The translations under genes and the position numbers were made by a program. This document shows, in pieces, positions 29,124-37,159 of a stretch of DNA of 64,000 bases (position 1 is its first letter; every line of letters starts with the position of its first letter). The stretch is from Pedobacter miscanthi (GTDB lineage: Bacteria; Bacteroidota; Bacteroidia; Sphingobacteriales; Sphingobacteriaceae). Location of the stretch: assembly GCF_003315595.1 (NCBI RefSeq), contig NZ_QNQU01000013.1, positions 1 through 64,000 on the forward strand. The letters are read 5' to 3'. The notes beneath the pieces were generated by a model. It saw nothing but the letters and a program-made list of their open reading frames with translations, was not told the origin of the DNA and ran no database searches.

Positions 29124-29825
29124 ATGAGCATAGCTGATAATCTTAAACAATATAAAAGCGAAGTTGAATCAGACGGGGTAAAACTAATTGCAGTTTCAAA
29201 AACACAACCAGTAGAATCAATTTTAGAAGCATACAACGCCGGACAACGCATTTTCGGAGAAAACCATGTACAGGAAATGGTAGAAAAAGAAGCATTGCTT
29301 CCTAAAGATATCGAATGGCACCTTATCGGCCACCTGCAAACCAATAAAGTAAAATATATTGCCCCTTTTGTTCAGTTAATACATGGTGTAGACAGTTTAA
29401 AACTGCTTCAGAAAATAGACAAACAAGCGGCAAAAAATAAACGCGTAATAGATTGTTTGTTACAGGTTTACATTGCTGACGAAGACACCAAATTCGGGCT
29501 TGGTTTCGACGAAGTGATTGAATTGCTTCGCGATGAAGAGTTTGCAAAACTGAAAAACATCCGCATTGTAGGTTTAATGGGCATTGCTACCAATACCAAA
29601 AACGAAAAGCAGATTACCATCGAATTTAATGAGTTAAAAGTATTTTTCGATGGCATTAAAGTTAGTTTCTTCCGTAAAGATGAAGCTTTTAAAGAAATAT
29701 CGACCGGAATGAGTGCAGATTATAAAATCGCAATTGAAGAAGGAAGCACAATGGTTCGCATTGGCAGCAGCATTTTCGGTAAAAGGGTAATTAAACATTT
29801 CAAAAACGATATTTCTGCCAATTAA
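29124..29825 (+). CDS. YggS-family pyridoxal phosphate homeostasis protein
   Basis: A 233-residue member of the YggS/PROSC family, which binds PLP through a lysine and balances vitamin B6 and amino-acid pools. The PLP lysine is in IAVSKTQP near residue 26; FGENHVQEM and WHLIGHLQTNK are family hallmarks, as is STGMSADYKIAIEEGSTMVRIGS near the end. It is first of three genes separated by single bases (29827 and 30296 starts), so an operon with the acetyltransferase and aspartokinase is likely. Confidence 0.93.
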   Translation: MSIADNLKQYKSEVESDGVKLIAVSKTQPVESILEAYNAGQRIFGENHVQEMVEKEALLPKDIEWHLIGHLQTNKVKYIAPFVQLIHGVDSLKLLQKIDKQAAKNKRVIDCLLQVYIADEDTKFGLGFDEVIELLRDEEFAKLKNIRIVGLMGIATNTKNEKQITIEFNELKVFFDGIKVSFFRKDEAFKEISTGMSADYKIAIEEGSTMVRIGSSIFGKRVIKHFKNDISAN

Positions 29826-29826
29826 T

Positions 29827-30294
29827 ATGAATTTCAATATCAGATTTGCCGAGGCAGACGATTGCCCGAGAATATTAGAGCTCATTAATGAACTTGCTGT
29901 TTACGAGAAAGCTCCCGAGGAAGTAACCGTTTCTTTAGAACATTTTACCGACGCCGGTTTTGGTAAAAATCCGGTTTGGAAAGCGTTTGTAGCAGAGGTG
30001 GATCATATCATTGTTGGTTTTGCCCTGTATTATACCCGCTACTCTACCTGGAAGGGCTGTAGGTTATACCTCGAGGATTTTATCGTAACAGAAGCATTCA
30101 GGGGAAAAGGATTAGGGAAAATATTATTCGAAAAAGTAATGGCAGAAGCCAAAAACGGCAATTACAGCGGCATGGTTTGGCAGGTACTCGACTGGAATGA
30201 ACCAGCAATCAATTTTTACAATAAATATCAAGCACATTTAGAAAGCGGCTGGTTAAACGCAGCTTTATCTACAGAACAAATCAAGGCATTTTAA
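29827..30294 (+). CDS. GNAT-family N-acetyltransferase
   Basis: A 155-residue GNAT enzyme close in layout to spermidine/diamine-type acetyltransferases. The acetyl-CoA pyrophosphate loop is RGKGLGK near residue 97, preceded by YLEDFIVTEAF; the C-terminal WQVLDWNEPAINFYNKY is typical of this subgroup. It uses acetyl-CoA to acylate an amine; the substrate is not known. It starts 1 bp after the YggS stop and ends 1 bp before the aspartokinase start, in the middle of a tight operon. Confidence 0.88.
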   Translation: MNFNIRFAEADDCPRILELINELAVYEKAPEEVTVSLEHFTDAGFGKNPVWKAFVAEVDHIIVGFALYYTRYSTWKGCRLYLEDFIVTEAFRGKGLGKILFEKVMAEAKNGNYSGMVWQVLDWNEPAINFYNKYQAHLESGWLNAALSTEQIKAF

Positions 30295-30295
30295 T

Positions 30296-31564
30296 ATGGA
30301 TATTTTTAAGTTTGGGGGTGCCTCGGTAAAAGATGCGGCCGGTGTAAAAAACCTAGCCAATATTGTGCGTGATTACAAAAAAGCCAACCTGCTGATTGTG
30401 ATTTCGGCAATGGGCAAAATCACCAATAAATTGGAAGATCTTACCCATGCATTTCTCGCTCAAAACGATGAGGCACATGCTATTTTTGAAGAGATTAAAC
30501 ATTTCCATTTCAATATTATCGACGAACTTTTTCAAGGGAAACACCATCCGGTTTACGATGATGTGGCCAACACTTTCGTTGAAATAGACTGGCTGATCGA
30601 AGATGAACCAGATAACAACCCCGATTATATTTACGATCAGATTGTTTCTATCGGAGAAGTGGTTTCGACCAAAATTGTGGCTGCCTGGTTAAACGAAACC
30701 GGGAATAAGACACTTTGGGCCGATGCAAGGAATTATATTCAAACCGATAATACTTACCGCGAAGGCAAAGTAGACTGGGCCAAAACCAACCAGATTATAC
30801 AAAAAGATTTAGTGCCACTTTTGGCCGAAAACATTATTGTAACGCAGGGATTTATTGGTGGAACAAGTGAAAATTACACCACAACTTTAGGCAGAGAAGG
30901 TTCTGATTATTCGGCTGCCATATTCGCTTCTTGTTTAGACGCTGTAGCCTTAACCATCTGGAAAGATGTTCCGGGTGTTTTAAATGCAGATCCAAAATGG
31001 TTTGATGAAACTGAAAAAATTGCCCAGCTTTCGTACCACGATGCAATAGAACTTACTTATTATGGTGCAACGGTAATCCACCCAAAAACCATAAAACCAC
31101 TTCAAAACAAAGGTATTCCACTTTTTGTAAGGTCCTTTATCCAACCGGAAGGTTCGGGAACAGCTATTACGAAAGAAAACAATCCACTGCCTATCCCCTC
31201 TTTTATATTTAAGGTTAACCAGGCGTTGATTTCCATCTTCCCAAAAGATTATTCTTTTATTATTGAAGAAAACCTGAGCAATATATTTGAACTTTTTCAT
31301 AGGCATAAGATCAAGATTAATACCATGCTTAATTCTGCTATAAGTTTCTCAGTGAGTATTGATGATCATCCTGTTCAGATTGAAAAACTAATTAAAGACC
31401 TGTCGGAGGAGTTCACCGTAAAATATAATAAAGGCCTCGAACTGGTAACCATCCGTTATTACAACCAGCAAACCATCGATCGTGTAACCGTTGAAAAAGA
31501 TATTTTACTCGAAGTGAAAAGCCGCCACACCTGCCAGATGGTGATGAAGAATAAAAAGGTTTAA
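30296..31564 (+). CDS. Aspartate kinase
   Basis: A 422-residue monofunctional aspartokinase that phosphorylates aspartate, the entry to lysine, threonine and methionine synthesis. The N-terminal FKFGGASV is the kinase signature (usually KFGGTS); TTLGREGSDYSAA near 197 and WKDVPGVLNADP near 222 are the amino-acid kinase ATP/substrate motifs. Residues about 300-415 form the C-terminal ACT-type regulatory part (SFSVSIDDH). Third in a three-gene operon. The stop codon runs directly into heptad repeats. Confidence 0.9.
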   Translation: MDIFKFGGASVKDAAGVKNLANIVRDYKKANLLIVISAMGKITNKLEDLTHAFLAQNDEAHAIFEEIKHFHFNIIDELFQGKHHPVYDDVANTFVEIDWLIEDEPDNNPDYIYDQIVSIGEVVSTKIVAAWLNETGNKTLWADARNYIQTDNTYREGKVDWAKTNQIIQKDLVPLLAENIIVTQGFIGGTSENYTTTLGREGSDYSAAIFASCLDAVALTIWKDVPGVLNADPKWFDETEKIAQLSYHDAIELTYYGATVIHPKTIKPLQNKGIPLFVRSFIQPEGSGTAITKENNPLPIPSFIFKVNQALISIFPKDYSFIIEENLSNIFELFHRHKIKINTMLNSAISFSVSIDDHPVQIEKLIKDLSEEFTVKYNKGLELVTIRYYNQQTIDRVTVEKDILLEVKSRHTCQMVMKNKKV

Positions 31565-31672
31565 GTATTTAGTATCAAGTATCAAGATAAGTCTTGTCTC
31601 GATACTTGATACTCCATACTTGATACTCAATACTTGATACTCCATACTTGATACTCCATACTTGATACTAAA
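31564..31672 (+). repeat. AGTATNN heptad repeat block with internal inversion
   Basis: Right after the aspartokinase stop come AGTATTT, AGTATCA, AGTATCA, then about 13 bp, then the same heptads in opposite orientation (TGATACT, CCATACT, CAATACT) about ten times up to 3 bp before the next gene. AGTATCAAGTATC and GATACTTGATACT would pair as a 13-bp stem. It fills the whole 110-bp gap. Confidence 0.85.
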
Positions 31673-31674
31673 CA

Positions 31675-32862
31675 ATGAACAACAAACTTATAGCCAAGGC
31701 CGTCCAGGATTACATAAGCACCAACTTAAACGCCGATGTAAATCAGATTGCTTTAGCTAAAAGTTCGTTCGAGGATGTTACTTCTGCCGAACTGGCCACG
31801 CAGATCACAGCAAAAAAAAAATCGGAGAAGAAATTACCAACCTGGTTCAGCACCGAAAGTATTTATTATCCACCGGTTTTATCCATTGAACAAACTTCTT
31901 CCGAAATCACCGCTAACTATAAGTCGAAACTGGCCAAAGGTGATACACTAATCGATATTACCGGAGGTTTTGGGGTTGACGCCTATTATTTTGCCAAAAA
32001 AGTAAAAGAAGTTACCCATTGCGAAATCAACGCAGAATTATCGGCCATTACCCAACATAATGCCAAAGCGCTGCAAGCCCACAATATCAACTTTATAGAT
32101 GAAGATGGCATTGCTTACATTCAAAATACCAATACCACATTCGATACCATTTATATAGATCCAGCCCGCAGGGCCGAAAAAGGTAAGGTTTTTATGCTTA
32201 AAGATTGTACGCCAGACGTGGTAAGCAATTTGGATGTTTTGCTTGAAAAATCTTCAAGAATCATCATCAAAACGGCTCCACTGCTCGATATTTCTGCAGG
32301 TTTAAACGAATTGAGTCAGGTAAGCGAAATTCACATTGTTAGCGTAAAAAACGAATGCAAAGAACTACTGTGGGTAATTGATAAAGGATTTAACCGGGAG
32401 CCTAAAATTGTTGCGTTAACTTTAAATAATGGTATTGAAAAAGACTTTTCTTTCTGCTGGCCATCGGCTAATGCACCCGTTCAGTTTGCTGAAAGTTTAC
32501 ATACCGATCATTACCTCTACGAACCAGATGCAGCCTTGTTAAAATCAGGCGCATTTAATTTAATAGGATCAACCTTTGGTCTTTCAAAACTGCATCCACA
32601 AACGCAGTTATATTCATCTGTTTCTATAAATAAGGAATTTTCCGGCCGCATTTTTAAAATTGAAGGAATATTAACTACAGGCGAGCTTAAAAAACAGGGC
32701 AATTTAAAAGGCAATGTTATTGTACGCAATTACCCTGCAAAACCTGAAGATTTGGTAAAAAAATACAAAATCAAAGCCGATCAGGAGCAGTTTTTGATTT
32801 TCACCAAAGTTGCCAACGGAGAAAATGTAATTTTAAAGGCCTCGATTATTCAGTATTATTAG
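31675..32862 (+). CDS. Class I SAM-dependent methyltransferase with THUMP-like C-terminus
   Basis: A 395-residue protein. The SAM-binding motif I is IDITGGFGVDAYYFAKK near residue 97, and TIYIDPARR near 160 is a motif IV-like catalytic region seen in the RNA/DNA methyltransferase relatives. The C-terminal 80 residues (FSGRIFKIEG and KKYKIKADQEQFLIF) fit the THUMP-like domain described with this Bacteroidota family. The substrate is unknown, most likely an RNA. The ATG follows the heptad block, so its promoter or leader consists of repeat DNA unless it is read through from aspartokinase. Confidence 0.8.
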   Translation: MNNKLIAKAVQDYISTNLNADVNQIALAKSSFEDVTSAELATQITAKKKSEKKLPTWFSTESIYYPPVLSIEQTSSEITANYKSKLAKGDTLIDITGGFGVDAYYFAKKVKEVTHCEINAELSAITQHNAKALQAHNINFIDEDGIAYIQNTNTTFDTIYIDPARRAEKGKVFMLKDCTPDVVSNLDVLLEKSSRIIIKTAPLLDISAGLNELSQVSEIHIVSVKNECKELLWVIDKGFNREPKIVALTLNNGIEKDFSFCWPSANAPVQFAESLHTDHYLYEPDAALLKSGAFNLIGSTFGLSKLHPQTQLYSSVSINKEFSGRIFKIEGILTTGELKKQGNLKGNVIVRNYPAKPEDLVKKYKIKADQEQFLIFTKVANGENVILKASIIQYY

Positions 32863-32874
32863 TTGCCACCACTC

Positions 32875-32977
32875 CGTCATTGCGAGAAGGCTTTTTCAGC
32901 CGACGAAGCAATCTTAAAACGATCGCTATTAGCCTGCAATTAAAGATTGCTTCGTCGTAACTCCTCGCGATGATGAC
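32875..32977. repeat. Fold-back REP-like element, about 103 bp
   Basis: GTCATTGCGAGAAGG at the left and CTCCTCGCGATGATGAC at the right are imperfect inverted ends. Inside, CGACGAAGCAATCTT (32901-32915) pairs perfectly over 15 bp with 32943-32957. The centre carries CGATCGCTA, also found in the element at 39678. No gene lies inside. Confidence 0.8.
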
Positions 32978-33018
32978 TTTTTTATAGATTCTTCACTGCA
33001 TTCAGAATGACAAAAACG

Positions 33019-33050
33019 CAAAAAGCCTTTCTTTTCGAAAGGCTTTTTGC
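33019..33050 (-). terminator. Terminator of the cold-shock gene
   Basis: GCAAAAAGCCTTTC pairs with GAAAGGCTTTTTGC around TTTTC; A/T tracts on both sides. It lies about 32 bp past the csp stop. Confidence 0.85.
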
Positions 33051-33081
33051 TGGGACGAACAAATATTTAATATTTTATCGC

Positions 33082-33279
33082 TTAAACTTTCTTAACGTTT
33101 ACTGCCTGTAAACCTTTTCTGCCTTCAGCTACTTCAAATTCTACTGTATCGTTTTCTTTCAAGCTTTCGATTCCACCTAAAACATCTTTAAAATGTACAA
33201 ATAAGTCTTTATTGTCTTCTTGCACAATAAATCCAAAGCCTTTTTGAGTGTTAAACCACTTAACTTTTCCGGTTGCCAT
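33082..33279 (-). CDS. csp: Cold-shock protein (CspA family)
   Basis: A 65-residue cold-shock-domain protein that binds single-stranded nucleic acid. RNP1 is KGFGFIV (residues 13-19) and RNP2 is DLFVHFK (28-34); the first aromatic patch VKWFN is intact. Length is typical. A promoter at 33434-33405 predicts a leader of about 120 nt, which is the layout of cold-regulated csp messages. It is monocistronic with its own terminator. Confidence 0.95.
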   Translation of the reverse strand: MATGKVKWFNTQKGFGFIVQEDNKDLFVHFKDVLGGIESLKENDTVEFEVAEGRKGLQAVNVKKV

Positions 33280-33404
33280 AAAAAAATAAAAAATTGTATA
33301 AAATAAATAAACCTTTTACGCTTTGATCAGCATTTCATTCAACCAATTGACTATTAAAGTGAGAATAAACAATCAGATAAGCATTAATATTGAAACAAAA
33401 CTAC

Positions 33405-33434
33405 CAAATATAACAATTTGAGCCTATAATACAA
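33405..33434 (-). promoter_or_regulatory. Promoter of the cold-shock gene
   Basis: On the minus strand TTG (33434-33432), 19 bp, TATATTTG (33412-33405). The predicted start near 33399 gives a leader of about 120 nt. Confidence 0.6.
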
Positions 33435-33489
33435 GTCCTTTTTGGCCGTTCAACAAGAATGTTGCGTTTCAAAAAGAAGATTATTCAAA

Positions 33490-34125
33490 TTATTTATTCG
33501 GCTGAGGTGTAGTACGCAAATAAGGCTTAATCACTTTATGTCCTTTTGGGAATTTAGCCGGAATATCTTCAGTTTTAATACTGTTTACCACAATTACATC
33601 CTCTCCGTCTTTCCAATCGGCAGGTGTAGCCACGCTATAATTCGCGGTAAGTTGCAATGAATCGATTACACGTAACACTTCATTAAAGTTCCTTCCTGTT
33701 GAAGCAGGATAAGTAATGATCAGTTTTACCTTTTTATCAGGGCTGATCACGAACAATGATCTTACAGTTAAAGTTTCAGAAGCATTGGGGTGGATCATAT
33801 CGTACAGGTTGGCAACAGTTTTATCCGGGTCGGCAATAATCGGAAACTCTACAGAAGTATTTTGCGTTTCATTTATATCGCTGATCCAGCCTTTATGCGA
33901 TTCGGCAGAATCAACACTTAATGCCAGAACTTTCACATTTCTTTTTTCAAATTCTCCTTTTAAGGCCGCTGTTCTTCCCAGTTCGGTAGTACAAACAGGC
34001 GTATAATCTGCAGGGTGCGAAAACAATACACCCCAGCTATCGCCCAGGTACTCATAAAAATCGATTTCTCCAATTGAGGTATTAGCCTGAAAATTCGGTG
34101 CGGTATCGCCTAGTCTTATGCTCAT
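33490..34125 (-). CDS. Peroxiredoxin, Prx6-like (1-Cys type)
   Basis: A 211-residue thiol peroxidase that reduces H2O2 and organic peroxides. The active-site segment is HPADYTPVCTTELGR, with the peroxidatic Cys near residue 45. I see no conserved second cysteine in the C-terminal arm, as in Prx6-type enzymes; the conserved VLALSVDS and DPDKTVANLYDMIHP also fit. A -7-like box TAGATTTG is at 34161-34154, about 30 bp before the ATG. It is separated by a terminator from the sigma-factor operon upstream. Confidence 0.92.
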   Translation of the reverse strand: MSIRLGDTAPNFQANTSIGEIDFYEYLGDSWGVLFSHPADYTPVCTTELGRTAALKGEFEKRNVKVLALSVDSAESHKGWISDINETQNTSVEFPIIADPDKTVANLYDMIHPNASETLTVRSLFVISPDKKVKLIITYPASTGRNFNEVLRVIDSLQLTANYSVATPADWKDGEDVIVVNSIKTEDIPAKFPKGHKVIKPYLRTTPQPNK

Positions 34126-34225
34126 AATATGATAATTTTTAAGTTGATTAAAACAAATCTAAACAATAGTATACTAAATACATAGGCATTATATTATTTT
34201 AAGACCTATAAATTACATTTCAAAC

Positions 34226-34260
34226 AAAAAACCCTGCAACATTTAAGCTACAGGGTTCAA
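34226..34260 (-). terminator. Terminator of the sigma factor/protease operon
   Basis: On the minus strand AACCCTGTAGC and GCAGGGTT flank a short loop and are followed by TTTTTTG. It is 29 bp beyond the protease stop at 34289. Confidence 0.8.
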
Positions 34261-34288
34261 GAATATTAATTTGTTTGGGGTTTTTAAC

Positions 34289-35383
34289 TTAATAAGCTTT
34301 AATCATAAATACATAATCCTGTATTTTTTCGATCTGTTTGGTACGTTTTAAGCCGGACAGCAAACTTCTTTTATTTGCAGACAGCTTATTTGCGCCTAAT
34401 GAATCCTGCGGAATCGCCCTCATTGCTTCTAAAATGTATTTCGATTTAATCGCAAAAGCTGCGCCTTCTGTCTGATCCGGTTTACCACTGATAATACCCA
34501 CTAAATTTCCATTATTATCTAAAACAGGTCCGCCGCTATTGCCCGGGTTAACTGAAATAGCTACCTGATATTGGGTTGTATCACCAATAAAACCATTTTT
34601 AGAACTCACATAACCTTCTCCCAATACGGCATCATCTTTTGGATAGCCCAAAGTATAAACCATTTCGCCAATACTGCTGGTATTTCTTTTAATGGTATAA
34701 GGTATAGATGATAAATTACTGAAGTGTTTATCGTTAATTTTTAAGATAGCGATATCATTCTGTGGATCGGTATAAACAGATTTTACCTTGAACGATTCTC
34801 CTTTGCTATTTTGTACATATAAAGAATCGGCACCATTAATAATGTGTAAGTTGGTTAAAATATAACCGTTGGTAGAAATGGCAAAACCTGTACCGCCGAA
34901 ACTATTTTGTACAGTGGCTTTATTAGAAGTTGTATTATTATGATTGATTTTTCTGATTAAGCTATTCTGGGTTTTGATGGCATTGTTTACCTGGTTGCTT
35001 AACCGTCTGTACCGTTCAGCCTGTTTGGTATTATGCTGTATAGAATAGATAGAAACCAGCGAAAGCACAATAAATGACGCTGCAACCGCAATAGCAGACC
35101 TGTGTTTACGCCACAACTGTACCACACGAGATGGGTGCGGCCTAAGCGCATTGGCCAGACTATCTACATCAATTTCGGCATGAATTTCGTTTAACTGTTC
35201 TTTTAAATGCAGCTGCGTGGCAAAAGCCTCCATAGATTCTAAAAAGAACTTATGCGAAACAACCTTATGATCTACAGTAGCATCATTACGACGTAACTGC
35301 TCAAAAGCTTCTGTTTCCTGGGCATTTAGTTTACCTAAAAGATAATCTTCAATAATTGCATCTAACTCCAAATCGTTTCTCAT
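34289..35383 (-). CDS. Anti-sigma-like membrane protein fused to a trypsin-like serine protease
   Basis: A 364-residue protein. I choose the ATG at 35383 (MRNDLELDAI), 8 bp after the sigma-factor stop; an open frame to 35431 would overlap that gene. Residues 1-90 are helical and acidic (IIEDYLLGKLNAQETEAF), like the cytoplasmic sigma-binding part of Bacteroidota anti-sigma factors, without a zinc-finger HxxxCxxC. A single membrane helix spans about 95-114. Residues 160-330 are a trypsin-like protease with triad His180 (LTNLH), Asp210 (DPQNDIAIL) and Ser283 (NPGNSGGPV); there is no PDZ domain. The topology puts the protease in the periplasm. Envelope stress sensing, perhaps by self-cleavage, is inference. 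Confidence 0.85.
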   Translation of the reverse strand: MRNDLELDAIIEDYLLGKLNAQETEAFEQLRRNDATVDHKVVSHKFFLESMEAFATQLHLKEQLNEIHAEIDVDSLANALRPHPSRVVQLWRKHRSAIAVAASFIVLSLVSIYSIQHNTKQAERYRRLSNQVNNAIKTQNSLIRKINHNNTTSNKATVQNSFGGTGFAISTNGYILTNLHIINGADSLYVQNSKGESFKVKSVYTDPQNDIAILKINDKHFSNLSSIPYTIKRNTSSIGEMVYTLGYPKDDAVLGEGYVSSKNGFIGDTTQYQVAISVNPGNSGGPVLDNNGNLVGIISGKPDQTEGAAFAIKSKYILEAMRAIPQDSLGANKLSANKRSLLSGLKRTKQIEKIQDYVFMIKAY

Positions 35384-35391
35384 TTCAATTA

Positions 35392-35958
35392 TTATGGTTG
35401 AAAAAATATTTTCTTTAACCTTTGCAGGCATTTATATTTCTGTGTTTTTGCATTATCGGTATTGGTATAACCAAATTTCTCACAGATATCCTGCATGGAT
35501 AAATTATGGATATAAAAATCCTGAATAATGGTTTTACAGGGTTCGCCGAGATGATCAAGTGCCGATTGCATTTTTACAAATTGCAGGTCTTTTTCCTCAT
35601 GTTCTTCCACATCCTCCTCTACCGCAAACACATCTTCATAATCGGTAATGTTACCAGCCTTTTTACTGTTGAGGTTGAGTTTCTTCAACCAGATCCGCCG
35701 GCAAACCGAATAAATGTAAGTTTTAAGTTTGCTGCTCAGCTCAAAATTACCTTCCTTAATTTTGTTATATAAAATAATAATGGCTTCCTGGTAAACATCC
35801 TTTGCATCATCTTCATCACCATTATTGTTAAGGATAAACTGCAAAACCATTGCATAATAAGCCTTGTATAACTTGTTAAGTGCATCTTTTGAGTTATTTA
35901 GGACACCTAAAATAACCTCTCTATCTGTTGGAACTGAACCCTTTAAACTGTTATTCAC
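35392..35958 (-). CDS. ECF-type RNA polymerase sigma factor
   Basis: A 188-residue sigma-70 family ECF sigma factor. Region 2 includes DDAKDVYQEAIIILYNKI (residues about 53-70) and YIYSVCRRIWLKKL; region 4 (about 130-185) has CKTIIQDFYIHNLSMQDIC with a helix-turn-helix. It directs RNA polymerase to a stress or surface regulon. It is followed after 8 bp by the membrane anti-sigma-like protease, its likely regulator. It is divergent from the first mini-lipoprotein gene across 204 bp, a common arrangement of an ECF factor and a target, though no shared promoter was proved. Confidence 0.92.
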   Translation of the reverse strand: MNNSLKGSVPTDREVILGVLNNSKDALNKLYKAYYAMVLQFILNNNGDEDDAKDVYQEAIIILYNKIKEGNFELSSKLKTYIYSVCRRIWLKKLNLNSKKAGNITDYEDVFAVEEDVEEHEEKDLQFVKMQSALDHLGEPCKTIIQDFYIHNLSMQDICEKFGYTNTDNAKTQKYKCLQRLKKIFFQP

Positions 35959-36102
35959 TAGTTAATACATTTTTCGGTAAATAGTAACCCAATATTAGAC
36001 AAAAAAATATTTATAGCCACTATAATTGCTTAATACAAACTTATCGCCGTCGGTAACCCAAAAGCCCGGCAAAAAATATTTTAACTTTTTTTTATGATTA
36101 TC

Positions 36103-36122
36103 GGGTTACCTTTCTACCTTTG
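36103..36122 (+). promoter_or_regulatory. Conserved GGGTTACCTTT promoter motif, copy 1
   Basis: GGGTTACCTTT occurs at 36103, 36466, 36822 and 37173, 49-61 bp before the ATG of each of the four paralogs. TACCTTT resembles the -7 box; here a second, perfect TACCTTTG follows at 36115-36122. A T-rich stretch lies at -33 in each copy; for copies 3 and 4 it is the T tract of the preceding terminator. Confidence 0.6.
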
Positions 36123-36162
36123 CGGCATTAATAAGAAATTAATTACTTAAAAAAATTCAAAA

Positions 36163-36384
36163 ATGAAAAATGCATTCAAATTAGGCTTTTTAGCTTTAGC
36201 TCTTTCTTTATCAGTTGTTGCTTGTAATTCAGAGAAAAAAGCAGAAGGTGCTGATACTACTTTAACTGATTCTTCTACTATCGTTACTGATACTACTGCA
36301 AAAGATACTACAGTTAAAGATTCTACAGTAAAAGATACTACTGTAAAAGCTACTACAACTACTACAGAAGAAGTTAAACACTAG
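36163..36384 (+). CDS. Thr/Asp-rich mini-lipoprotein, paralog 1
   Basis: A 73-residue lipoprotein: signal peptide MKNAFKLGFLALALSL, lipobox SVVAC (Cys21), mature part of about 52 residues. After NSEKKAEGA the protein is almost only Thr, Asp, Lys, Ser and Val, with a five-residue period (KDTTV, KDSTV). It contains five DTT/DST tripeptides that fit the Bacteroidota O-glycosylation motif D(S/T)(A/I/L/V/M/T). No fold or enzyme is expected; it is probably a disordered, perhaps glycosylated, envelope protein. First of four tandem paralogs, own promoter motif and terminator, divergent from the ECF sigma gene. Confidence 0.85.
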   Translation: MKNAFKLGFLALALSLSVVACNSEKKAEGADTTLTDSSTIVTDTTAKDTTVKDSTVKDTTVKATTTTTEEVKH

Positions 36385-36401
36385 TATTAACTTTATGATA
36401 T

Positions 36402-36437
36402 AAAAAAGGCTCCTGATATACATTGGGAGCCTTTTTT
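36402..36437 (+). terminator. Terminator of mini-lipoprotein 1
   Basis: AAAAAAGGCTCC pairs with GGGAGCCTTTTTT, loop about 10 nt, 17 bp past the stop. Confidence 0.85.
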
Positions 36438-36531
36438 ATTTTTTTTAACTTTTTTTTACTTTTTTGGGTTACCTTTTTAAATAACGCGTATTAAGAGGTA
36501 AATTAATTAATTACTTAAAAAATATTTAAAA

Positions 36532-36750
36532 ATGAAAAATGCATTCAAATTAGGCTTCTTAGCTTTAGCTTTATCTTTATCAGTTGTTGCTTGTAATTCA
36601 GAGAAAAAAGCAGAAGGTACTGATACAACTGCTACTGATTCTTCAACTGTAGTTACCGATACTACTAAAAAAGACACTACAGTTACTGATTCTACAGTTA
36701 AAGATACTACTGTAAAAACTACTACTGAGAAAACTGAAGTTAAACACTAG
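36532..36750 (+). CDS. Thr/Asp-rich mini-lipoprotein, paralog 2
   Basis: A 72-residue paralog of the protein at 36163 with the same signal peptide and lipobox (Cys21), and the mature start NSEKKAEGT. The repeat part reads TDTTATDSST, then TDTTKKDTTV and TDSTVKDTTVK, and the end is TEVKH as in copy 1. Five DTT/DST sites. Copies 1 and 2 are the closest pair, differing at about a dozen residues. It has its own GGGTTACCTTT motif (36466) and a strong terminator, so the copies can be transcribed independently. Confidence 0.85.
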   Translation: MKNAFKLGFLALALSLSVVACNSEKKAEGTDTTATDSSTVVTDTTKKDTTVTDSTVKDTTVKTTTEKTEVKH

Positions 36751-36764
36751 TCTAACTTACTCAT

Positions 36765-36803
36765 AAAAAAACCCTCCCGATGTAAAAATCGGGAGGGTTT
36801 TTT
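36765..36803 (+). terminator. Terminator of mini-lipoprotein 2
   Basis: AAAAAACCCTCCCGAT and ATCGGGAGGGTTTTTT pair perfectly around a short loop; its T tract sits at the -33 position of the next promoter motif. Confidence 0.9.
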
Positions 36804-36882
36804 ATTTTACCCGAAATTACCGGGTTACCTTTTATCTTTTTGGGTATTAATAGTAGATATTAACCCTAAAACATAAAACAAA

Positions 36883-37104
36883 ATGAAAAATGCATTCAAA
36901 TTAGGCTTCTTAGCCTTCGCTTTATCTTTAACAGTTGCTGCTTGTGGCGATTCAGGTAAAAAAGCTGATGGCGCTGATACAACAGTTACAGATTCTTCTA
37001 CAATTGTTACCGATACCACTTCTGTTGACACTACAGTTAAAGATTCTACTGTAAAAGATACTACAGTTAAAGCTACAACTACTAAAGAAGAAACTAAACA
37101 CTAG
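36883..37104 (+). CDS. Thr/Asp-rich mini-lipoprotein, paralog 3
   Basis: A 73-residue paralog. The signal peptide is the same, but the lipobox region is VAAC followed by GDSGKKADGA, so the segment just after the lipid anchor has diverged from copies 1 and 2. The rest (TDSSTIVTDTT, VDTTVKDSTVKDTTVK) keeps the five-residue period and five DTT/DST sites, and the C-terminus is EETKH. It has its own GGGTTACCTTT motif at 36822 and a terminator. Confidence 0.85.
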   Translation: MKNAFKLGFLAFALSLTVAACGDSGKKADGADTTVTDSSTIVTDTTSVDTTVKDSTVKDTTVKATTTKEETKH

Positions 37105-37124
37105 TTTATTTCACTTATTTCTAT

Positions 37125-37159
37125 AAAAAAGGTCCTGATTTCTGATCGGGACCTTTTTT
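37125..37159 (+). terminator. Terminator of mini-lipoprotein 3
   Basis: AAAAAAGGTCCTGAT and ATCGGGACCTTTTTT pair around a short loop, 20 bp past the stop. The T tract overlaps the -33 zone of copy 4. Confidence 0.85.
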
